The notes under the pieces were generated by a model that was not told where the DNA came from, made no database searches, and saw only the letters and a program-made list of their open reading frames with translations. From Leptasterias polaris (taxonomy: Eukaryota; Echinodermata; Asteroidea; Forcipulatida; Asteriidae), in contig JAZGTN010000005.1 of the NCBI GenBank assembly GCA_037783415.1, forward strand, positions 3,844,001 through 3,908,000: a stretch of 64,000 bases of DNA. Reading direction: 5' to 3'. Numbering within the stretch: position 1 is the first letter of the stretch; every line of letters begins with the position of its first letter. A program made the position numbers and the translations under genes. Below are positions 56,056 through 64,000 of the stretch, piece after piece.

Positions 56056-58100
56056 TATTGTCAAATAGCCGGTGTATAGTTTCACGAAATGTGAAAGTCT
56101 TTCAGACGGAAATAGGCCCTAATTATTTTAGTGTGAACTAATTGGTTAACTTGTAATCATAGAGAATAGATTGATACTAATCATGTGTCTTGAATAAGTA
56201 CCAATATTCAATTCGTTTCCTTCTTAGAAGTTAGATCAACAACCCAATAACTTCAGGTGTTTCCGCATTGCCTCGTGTTACAAAAACAGGGTTTTGCTTT
56301 GAATGTGTCATTGACTATACTGAAAGCGAAAGTATGTGATGGCGATAGGCCATATACCATCTTAAAAAACAAAACAAAAAACATGTAATTTAAGAGCATG
56401 TTGTGCAATTATTTATAACACTACAGCCCGTCCAAATTGTGTTTACTTCAAGGGCATACGACAAAATATTAAGGCCAACACTCATTTTAAAACAGCTAAT
56501 AAGTTTTAATTTGAAATATCACTTATTATGCCAATACAAATCCTCCCACAGAAATAATACAAATATTTGTGTCTGAAAATATTCGCATAGTTAATAAAAT
56601 GGCATTTTGAAAATCCCTGACAAAACGCCAACTGTTTCTCGTTGTTTTCACGAGTAAAACGCGACCAGGCGTGAACAGATTTTCTATCGGCATCTCAAAA
56701 AAAGAAACTGATGATTGCATTTGAAGATCCAAAGTTAGATTGATCAATTATTTGGAGTCTTAATTGGCCCATCAGGCCCTTTAAGTCACCATAATTAGCG
56801 GCGCATGCACGTCCATTTTGGAACTACAAGGCTCCTAATAGTAATACGATACGGCTGAATATTGTATACAATTATAATAAAGTGAGTGAGTCAGCTATGC
56901 CGACAATGACGATGAAGATGGTTATAAATGTTTTATGCAAAGCGCAAGACACCGTGAGTGAACGAAATAATTACCCCCCCCCCCCTCCCTCCCTCCGTTC
57001 TCCGTTGTCGACAATTCACCAGTGAACTCCATTATAGAAAGAGAGAAACGTTATTATTCAATACAGCATGCAACGGTGCTCCCTTTCAGTATTGGTTGTG
57101 TCACAGGACATTCTGTCACCCCATACGGCAAATTATGTACAAATTTAGTCTGATAGCGCCCTCTTTTGAATCTCCTTCCTTCAGCCCACATTTTTATTTT
57201 TTCCGTATGTATGGGGGTTAGTGACAGTTGACATACACACCGCGGAAAGAAATCCCCTCGGGCACGGCTGTCCATACATGATCGATTTCGAAAACACTCT
57301 ACTCATACTCAATAAAATATAAGGGCAAGCGACAGTTGCACATCCCAACCTGGCGCAGATCGACCGAGATGTGTGGTGTAGAGAGGGGGAGAGGGTGAGT
57401 AGGTAACCACATTCAAACCGGGACCTATAACAAAAGAGGACAATTGGTCCACGGTTGCTATCACAAAGGAAAGCATTGTGGTTCACGGTTGCTATCACAA
57501 AGAGTTGAACAAAGGAGGGTCCACGATTGCAGGCTGTTACACACTTGTGTGTGTATGTGGGTGTGGGGGGGGGGGGGGGGCGGGGACACACACACAGACA
57601 GCTAAAGATACAGGTCCTCGAAGCATATGGTATTATGAAGCCTATATACTGCACTTATAGATCCTTGTCATTTTTTATTTATGGAACACGAGTCACTTGT
57701 CATACTTTATTTTGCCATGTATACTGTTTCGACACCCCAAAATTTACATAGGAGTCCTAGTATTATTGATAAATAGGCCGATTGGGATGCTTCGCATCTA
57801 ACCCTTGCGACATTGAGTACCGTAATTATAGACTTCTTGCATAATGCGAAACGGCGTTGAGGTCACTTGCAAGTTTTTACGCACAAAGAACAGCTATAGA
57901 TCGTCCAATAATTTGCCTCCGTTAATTATTAGGCGTCAGGCCGTTTTAAACATAAATAGTTCAAACTTTGTATTATTTGCAGTTGAAATAAATTATAAAT
58001 TGTATGAAATGAAGAAACAAAATTACAAAAATTTATGTGAGGTAAATATAACCAAAATTAGGATGTATTTTATTCATAGTAGAAAAAGTTACTCGTTGAA

Positions 58101-58149
58101 CTGGATTGTTCCATTTCACGAGGCGAAGCCAGTGAATGGAACAGTCCAG
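58101..58149. repeat. Perfect-arm hairpin, 49 bases
   Basis: CTGGATTGTTCCATTTCAC and GTGAATGGAACAGTCCAG are inverted around GAGGCGAAGCCA, itself partly self-complementary. It resembles a terminal stem-loop of a mobile element, but the element body is not identified. Confidence 0.6.
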
Positions 58150-58680
58150 ATTTTACCTTGTTGAGATATAATGCGTCAATTCTTTTTATTAGCTACGTTA
58201 TCAGCTAATGAAAAGTAATTCTCTTTTGTATCTTTTGTATAGTACCAAGCTTTACTTTCGATTTGGGTGAAATATATTCTATAAAGTAAAAGTGCATCCA
58301 TGCGGGTCATTTCATTCACAAACAGTCACTCTCACCCTTTTTTCTTCTTTTGTACCGTAGTTCTCGGAATCTTTCCAACTGGATTGCAACACGTAGCCTA
58401 GTGTTAGAGGTTTGTTTTTTGCAGTGTGTTGGAAAATCAATTTGCAAACCGAGAAGAGAAAGATAAATGATTCCCCGATTTATCATATCACTTCATTTTC
58501 CTCTCATTGTAATTTCTTCTCCCTTTCTTTGTTTTTACCTCCTTTGCTCTGTTCATCATCCAAACACAAACGAAGGGCGGAGCCCTGGATTTAAAACTTT
58601 CATTATAATGATTTCCTTAGTTGGGAATAGTCTCCATTATAAATATTGCTTTATGCATTTACCGAGCGGGTTAATTGAAG

Positions 58681-58707
58681 CATGGAGGTTCTATTTCTAC
58701 CTCCATG
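58681..58707. repeat. CATGGAGG/CCTCCATG short hairpin (4)
   Basis: CATGGAGG, an 11-base spacer, then CCTCCATG. The spacer TTCTATTTCTA also begins and ends with TTCTA. Confidence 0.8.
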
Positions 58708-58959
58708 ATTGAAGCAGGTCAATAAACAGGTTAGATTTGCAAATCAATGACCGCCGATGATTTATTGGGAAAGCTTTATATCACTGGGCCATCCCATCCC
58801 CCGCGCCGCACAATTAAGCACAACAATAGGTCAAACATTAAGCAAACTAAGTCGTGGAAAAGATTCTTTGGCCTTGGCATTTCGATACATTTTTCATTGA
58901 ACATTCGAATAATTATTGCATCTCCGCTCCCATCATCATCGTTAAACTAAAAGATCCAA

Positions 58960-59159
58960 TGTGTGTATCTGCCGCCCTCTTGCGATGTCGTCTCAGCTGT
59001 GTCTAACAAAATGGCTACTTCCATCTGCGGTGCACGTGAATCCGAATAAAATTCACCCAAGCAGTAGAGAAGTTGAACTTACAGAAAGAAGTGACATTTT
59101 ACAATTGCAAGTCTAAGCTTTGTTCTCGTTTTACCGGTGTAATATTTTCGAGTATCGCC
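58960..59159 (+). promoter_or_regulatory. Probable promoter and 5' UTR of the NSUN2-like gene
   Basis: It contains CAAAATGGCTACTTCC near 59009, a good YY1-type core (AAATGGC), often near start sites of housekeeping genes. CAGCTGTG and CACGTGAA lie close by and no TATA box is seen. The ATG at 59160 is about 150 bp downstream. Confidence 0.4.
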
Positions 59160-59276
59160 ATGGGTAAGTCGAAGCAGCATTCGCGAAAGAAGAAAGGGAA
59201 CAAAGGTTCTTGGGGAGGTAAAATGGGAAATGCGAGTGGTGGTGGAGGTGGTGGTGATGCCGGCAATGATAAACAG
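59160..59276 (+). CDS. nsun2: NSUN2-like exon 1
   Basis: ATG in good context (ATCGCCATGG). Basic and Gly-rich, 39 codons, ends in phase 0 before GTGAGTTC. A long antisense frame over the same bases is a shadow. Confidence 0.75.
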
Positions 59277-62200
59277 GTGAGTTCGAAATATAAAATTTTT
59301 AAACATAAATAAATCATATTATTGTTAATAAAATTTGAAGGGGGCAGTACTGTTAAATAAGTGTTACTGTCAGTGTCAGTCAGTGTTTGATAGTGCCTTT
59401 TAAAGAAGAATAGCTCTTTCTTGTATTTACCCATGGCCATACGATACACTGACTGAGCTGAGAAAGACGAGAGAGTGAGATGACTGACTAGCTGACTAGT
59501 CAGTGACAGTATTGTAATTGTTGTTAGAATAGATGTATGGTTTTTAAAAGGAAGGTATACCACCATACGTTTGGTAATCACTCTTAAAATAAATTGCAAT
59601 AAAAACCTATTATTGGTTAGAAGATTACAGCAGCTTTCGATAGTATAAAGCATTTGAAGAAACACTTTGCTTCAAAGTTTTGTGGTACTAATACACCTAT
59701 CAATTGTATGACGCACTATCAGACCCCCGGGGATGGTGCGTCAAGTTTGCGTCTTTACTCTCGGAAAAAGTGACTGTGGGTACGTCAAGTCCAATAGTGG
59801 TCAGTCAAAAAAATCTTCGAGCGGTGCGTCGAGGTACGTCATGGTCTTTCGAGGTACGTCATGGTCCGTCGATGTCCATTTCAACATTTATTTTGTTTAT
59901 TTAGTGGAGAATAAAAATGCACCTACCCTCCCCGCCTGTGTAAAATGATGTTGGTATTATTTTGTTAACATTTATGTTGCCCGAGGGTCGGGAATTTACC
60001 GCCAGAAAGTCAGCGATCACCACATGCCAGCTCAGACGGCCGTTTATTTTCCACACTGCACATAGCAAGCCTTTTGCCCAAGCCCAATACACATGTGCAT
60101 CATTCATGGCGTGGTGGTTTTGTCATCCTCGGCCCCGTGGTATATTATATCTCTCACACGCACGATAGTGGGGGTCGATTGTCGAGTCATAGATGGATAC
60201 GAGGTAAGCCTGTGACCATACGTTTAATTTACTATCCGTTTCAAACTTTTCTAAACGGTTAACCGTTTATCGGCGGCAAGTGAATTTGTTCTAAAATACA
60301 CGAACAACAAAGACGATGTATAAGGAAGCCCAAATGTTTTGACAACTAACATCGAGACTGTACATGTACCTGTGTCAGTGTATTTTGTAAATCCTTGTTG
60401 TTTCATGTTGTTTCCAAAAATTTACCGACCGAGAGATAATCCTTCACGATCTTTATTATAAGCAACATCCCGCAGAGTCGAAGTCGTGTGAATATCCCCC
60501 ATCACTTCCGTGTGTATTTGAGTTTGACAAACGAAAACTGCAGTATTGCTCACGCACGTGTAAAAACATCTCTGACCACTTAGTTATTTCTCACCAAGGG
60601 AATTTCCCTTGCCTTATCGCTCCCACAGCTACACGCCATTCCTTCGCCCCCTAACTATAAAAGTTTACCACGTTAGGTAGAGCAAGCACATCCGCGGGAT
60701 CGCGGTGATGAATACAGCGCTGTGAGAAGCACTACGTCATAAATAATTATTCACGCGATCGGCCAATCGGAAAGCGGCCAGTCATTACCAGTTATTACGA
60801 GGATGTGTGTTATTTAGTCACATGTAATTCATGGCGCGGTGGTTTTGTCAACCTCTGCCCCGTGGTATATTATATCTCTCACATGCACGATACTGGGGGT
60901 CGATCGTCGAGTCATGGATGGATACGAAGATGCATTATTTAGTAGACTGGTTCCCTCTCTATTATTTCGTGTGTTTGATAGCTAGTGCGTTGGGAACCGC
61001 ACGTCTCGAAGATCAAGTAGTACATTCTCGCCTCGTGCATACACTTGCCATGTATTTTCAGCATGTGTGCCGGGAAACTCGTACATACAAGGTTGAAATA
61101 CTTGGTATTCACTGCGCGTACGTGCATCGTTTGCAGCATAGCAAGCGATTATGTGCGTCGATTTGTCTGTCGGTGGTGCGTTGCTATCCGCGAAAGGTGA
61201 GTCAAAAAACCGTTCGGAAGACCGTCCAAATCTGCAACAAGTGTGTCAATTTTTTGACTCATGGTGGGTCTTTGGACACGCAAATCCGTCCCCACATATG
61301 GACAGTGACGCACCATCCCCGGGGGTCTGATAGTGCGTCATACAATTGATAGGTGTATAATATGACTAAAAAAATTTAAGTTTTTATGCCCCCAAATTTG
61401 GATCTGAAAAACATTCTTGTCACTGTCAGAAATGCTTCTCAGTTTGATGGCCTTAGCTTTCGATCCAAACTGGACCTTCGTCAGAGGCATTAACAAGTAC
61501 AAACAAAAACATATCCATTTATAGCAAAAAGAGGAGCAAAGGATTAGGGGAGAGTATCCAGAAAAAAGCGGGAAGATTATAGCCAATCAAAGTTATTAAT
61601 TTACAGACAATGGGTTGGCTAAGAACCAATCAGCAGAGTAAAGTAGTGAGGACAACATTTATATATTTATATATATAGGATTAAAACAATCGAACGGTTC
61701 CAAAAACCAAAGGTATACTTTGCCTTTTACTAGCTCTGTACAGTCATGGCAGTAATCTGTAATCCCGTATAACTTTAATAACTAAACTTGTTAACCATTT
61801 ATTTACCAAAGTCTCTAAAGATCTAGTCTGATTGGACACAACATTCCCCAACAATGTTTTTTTTTACATTTTGGATTCTCGCGTATGTAGGGTCCGAGTG
61901 AATGCTCATGTGTTTGTAAGTTGGTACCCTGTGGCTGTGCACAAATGCCCTACATTTGTACATACCTACCATGATTCAAAACCCCACAGCAGGGAGGAAG
62001 TGACAAAAAACTTAACTACCAACCAAAGATTCTAAAGTAGCGCCGTAGAAGCAAGATCAGATGAGCAACTTGGCTGAAATGGGAGAAATTCACTGGGTGC
62101 CATTTTAGTAAGAAACTCTTTTGGTGCAACAGATCAGTGCAGACAATGACTATTGCTTATTTTTTACTATAACAAAACATTTGCTTACCAAAATGGTGCC

Positions 62201-62893
62201 CATGCTGTACAACCAATGTACTTCATATTCTAACAATGATAGAGATCTTGTACTTTGGGGTGCTATACATTCATTCTTGAGAACTCTTTAAGTTTAAACA
62301 GACTTGGTCTGGTCCCTTGTCACAAAAAGAAATGTATCAAATCATTCATTGCACCATTAGTTTATTTTGTGAAATATATATTAGGAAAAGTTTATAAGCC
62401 AAAGGCTTCTTGTCAAACTGTCAGTTATGGCATGATGTGTCCAAGCAGTTTAGTGCATCCGACTCAAGTTCTGATGGCTGAGTCATCATGATGTGGGTTC
62501 GAGTCCCGGTCGTGACTCTTGTGTCCTTGAGTGGGACACTTAACTACATGTATGTAATTGCTTCTCTTCACCCAGGGGTAAATGGGTACCTGTGAGGGTA
62601 GAGATGGTTCTTGTGATTGCCTGAGCTTGGTGCGCTAAATACTTGGAAGCACAGGCTGTTTACTCCCAAGGGAGCTGAGATAGTTTAAGGAATGAAATAA
62701 GTGGCCTGGCGACCATGAGTAACAATATTGGAGCGCCTTGAGCGTCACTGAGTGACGGATTTGAGTGCTATATGAGAAGCCACTATTATTATTATTAATC
62801 CCCTTTTCTTTTCTTTAGCAGACAGATTGGCGTGGTGCCAATAACTATCAGGCGATTGAGAGGAAAAATGAAGCATTCGAGGCCTTCTATAAG
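59160..62893 (+). CDS. nsun2: Probable tRNA (cytosine-5)-methyltransferase NSUN2, first two coding exons
   Basis: NSUN2 methylates C5 of cytosines in tRNAs and some mRNAs in the nucleus. Exon 1 (59160-59276, 39 codons) gives MGKSKQHSRKKKGNKGSWGG and a Gly-rich stretch, then donor GTGAGT. Exon 2 (62819 or 62822 to 62893) gives TDWRGANNYQAIERKNEAFE AFYK, then donor GTGAGA. A basic Gly-rich start followed by a Y-x2-I-x3-N-x2-F-x2-(F/Y)YK motif matches the N-terminal signature of NSUN2 orthologues (YPEIVKENKLFEHYY in human). Phases agree (0/0). The methyltransferase domain lies beyond the window. The 3.5-kb intron is packed with nested transposons. Only about 64 residues support the name. Confidence 0.65.
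59694..61355. mobile_element. 1.66-kb non-autonomous TA-target DNA transposon
   Basis: Terminal inverted repeats of about 50 bp are exact: CACCTATCAATTGTATGACG, continuing through CACTATCAGACCCCCGGGGATGGTGCGTCA. TA flanks both sides. Subterminal ACGTCA/GCGTCA motifs are clustered at the left. Inside, about 100 bp near 60105-60210 (GGTGGTTTTGTCATCCTCGG) is repeated at 60829-60930. The 172-codon frame at 60831-61349 runs into the right TIR and shows no transposase motif. Confidence 0.8.
61445..61678 (-). mobile_element. Penelope-like element fragment with hammerhead-like core
   Basis: On the minus strand, CTGACGAAGGTCCAGTTTGG ATCGAAAGC shows CUGANGA, a 5-bp stem (GGTCC/GGATC) and GAAA in the order of a hammerhead ribozyme core. 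Such cores are known in the terminal repeats of Penelope-like elements. The expected bases before the cleavage site are not clean, so it is probably decayed. No RT or GIY-YIG coding sequence is present. Confidence 0.4.
61736..62432. other. NSUN2 intron 1, unassigned part
   Basis: No feature recognised. Confidence 0.4.
62433..62800 (+). mobile_element. tRNA-derived SINE ending just before NSUN2 exon 2
   Basis: The head has GCAGTTTAGTGCATCCGACT (A-box region) and GGGTTCGAGTCCC (clear B box). The body has CCAGGGGTAAATGGGTACC, and the tail GAGCGCCTTGAGCGTC...GTGCTATATGAGAAG is followed by (ATT)n. The body differs from the SINE at 23113, but the 3' tail is related. Confidence 0.75.
62819..62893 (+). 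CDS. nsun2: NSUN2-like exon 2
   Basis: Pyrimidine tract CCCCTTTTCTTTTCTTTAG, then CAG. Both TAG and CAG can act as acceptor, adding or omitting one Gln codon. Ends AAG before GTGAGATT, phase 0. Confidence 0.7.
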
Positions 62894-63539
62894 GTGAGAT
62901 TGGTTACGTCCATTCATTTCAAATTTCAACATTTTAAATATTTACTTTCTTTTCTACAGAAGATTTCAAGCGTTTGAGCTTGTGATCATTTGGAGAAGGA
63001 TCTCGGGCTGCTGAATGTGGGGTTGACTTCAGCTTTGTGATTGTCGGCATGTGTTGAGGAAAAGTACCAGACTGCTTGAGTGCTGGACTTGTTCGGTTGC
63101 GAGGTCACTGACCCAATGCTAAAATTACTGGACTCTGTGGGTAACTGAGCCTTGTGTGGATAACTGAATGACCGGTATGAGGGATTAAGTTTTGAACACT
63201 GCCCAGATGCTTCATTCTTGTCAGGGCGAGGCAATTTTTCCATATACTACTGGAGTCTTTTAGAGTCTTATTTATAGCACAGGTACATTGTTGTCCGCTG
63301 GCTAAAAGGGCTGAGGACCAGTCACAATTCTCTCCGAGTATTCCGACTGGCTAGTTCAGTTTTGAAAAGCATCCCTGATTTAGATATGAAATATGGACAA
63401 GTGAGAAAACTGGTAAACGAGTGAAATGGCAAGCTAAATGGTCCTGCTGGCCAGTCACTGAAAAAGTTAAGGGCCAATAAGGTACTCAAGGTGTTTGAAC
63501 AAAGAGAAGCATTTAAAACTTTTGAGCTTTTTGAACTGT

Positions 63540-63835
63540 GAGATCAATTTATGTAGCACCTTATAAGGGCTTAACAAGGTGCTGCCGATCATTCAGCAGC
63601 CACTGCCGGAAATACTGTGACAAACCCCCTTCTGTTAGCAACAAGTGTAACTGGGTTCTTTTGTGCATTACACAACACACAGGCCCTATGGCTTTATGTC
63701 CCATCCGAAGGATGAAGTAATAGTGTCTCATTAAGGACACATGTGTCTTGACCAGGTCATAAACCCACACTCTGCTGATCAGAAACACCAGAGCTTGAGT
63801 TCAGTGTGCTCGACCGCTTGGCCGTGACACGTCAC
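63540..63835 (-). mobile_element. tRNA-derived SINE (family of 23113), reverse
   Basis: On the minus strand it starts GGCCAAGCGGTCGAGCACAC and matches the + copy at 23113 through GATCAGCAGAG, CGGATGGGACATAAAGCC, GTTGTGTAATGCACA, CAGTGGCTGCTGAATG and CCTTATAAGGTGCTA. Confidence 0.75.
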
Positions 63836-63932
63836 GTGGTAAGGGCACCCCTGTGAGTGAAATGAACATTAGTACTGCAATGTTTCAAGGGGCACCAAGG
63901 CAATGGCCACCAAGGTAATGGCCACCAGGGGG

Positions 63933-63954
63933 CATGGAGGCAGTTGCCTCCATG
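63933..63954. repeat. CATGGAGG/CCTCCATG short hairpin (5)
   Basis: CATGGAGGCAGTTGCCTCCATG: 10-bp arms (one extra GC pair) around a 2-base loop. Confidence 0.8.
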
Positions 63955-64000
63955 AAGTACCAGGCCTGAGTGCCAATGCCCTAATGCTTTTGTTTAAAAT

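Larger units (their letters stand above)
56056..58959. other. Gene-less stretch left of the NSUN2-like gene
   Basis: No supportable exon. It holds C- and G-runs (56973-56983, 57566-57581) and the hairpin at 58101-58149. The 157-codon antisense frame (57181-57654) spans a G-run and has no domain. Confidence 0.45.
59552..61735. mobile_element. Family B MITE split by two later insertions
   Basis: The left part (AAGGAAGGTATACC to TGTGGTACTA) and later parts (AATATGACTAAAAAAATTTA... and GGATTAAAACAATCGAACGG to AAGGTATACTTTGCCTTTTA) reproduce the order seen in 25262-25636. It is interrupted at a TA by the element 59694-61355, and at about 61445-61678 by a Penelope-like fragment. Confidence 0.65.

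Noticed and set aside
57181..57654. 157-codon minus-strand frame
   Set aside because: It crosses a G-run of 16 and shows no domain or splice context.
59099..59665. 188-codon minus-strand frame opposite NSUN2-like exon 1
   Set aside because: It overlaps the well-supported + strand exon and its Gly run, and continues into a MITE; low-complexity composition.
60831..61349. 172-codon frame inside the TA transposon as a transposase
   Set aside because: No DDE/DDD or helix-turn-helix pattern is visible, and the frame runs into the terminal inverted repeat.

Overview
This is intron-rich, AT-rich, repeat-dense nuclear DNA of a marine invertebrate deuterostome. An echinoderm such as a sea star or sea urchin fits best, judging from the gene families, the abundant small palindromic DNA transposons with GGGCCCAATTTCATAAAGC-type ends, and the LINE and SINE types. 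No sequence search was possible, so the species is not identified.

Three host genes are supported, all on the + strand. (1) An SLC10 (bile acid:sodium symporter family) gene has five coding exons between 21158 and 29434 that join in frame into a protein of about 362 residues; its first intron appears to be of the rare GC-AG type. (2) A compact PLAC8-family gene is coded by a single exon (33995-34330), with a CpG-rich stretch upstream. (3) The first two coding exons of a probable NSUN2 (tRNA m5C methyltransferase) gene lie at 59160-59276 and about 62819-62893; the rest runs off the right edge. The genes have no evident functional link.

Most of the rest is mobile DNA, often nested. 1.7-3.3 kb: 3' end of a LINE. 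3.6-10.4 kb: a tandemly duplicated host unit of about 1 kb, one copy of which is split by a Helitron/Helentron-like element carrying a 130-bp satellite. That element is itself interrupted by a Tx1/Keno-like retrotransposon fragment that begins at nucleotide 1 of U2 snRNA. 13.1-16.5 kb: a second Helitron-like element in opposite orientation, whose 3' half is duplicated in a nearly perfect 1244-bp tandem repeat. 19.8 kb, 11.7 kb, 30.9 kb and 59.7-61.4 kb: TA-flanked inverted-repeat elements with related termini. 31.3-31.9 kb: a hAT-type element with an exact 8-bp target duplication. 39.2-40.5 kb: a foldback element whose arms are arrays of a 42-bp repeat. 50.1-51.4 kb: one MITE into which three TTAA-type MITEs have inserted side by side. 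52.9-53.5 kb and 55.5 kb: Harbinger-like MITEs. 59.5-61.7 kb: a MITE holding both the 1.66-kb TA element and a Penelope-like fragment, all inside NSUN2 intron 1. tRNA-derived SINEs lie at 23.1, 62.4 and 63.5 kb.

Five very short hairpins with CATGGAGG/CCTCCATG arms recur in the right half and fit no element class I recognise. Large stretches (34.3-39.2, 40.5-44.0, 47.8-50.1, 53.5-55.2 and 56.1-58.9 kb) show no supportable gene.
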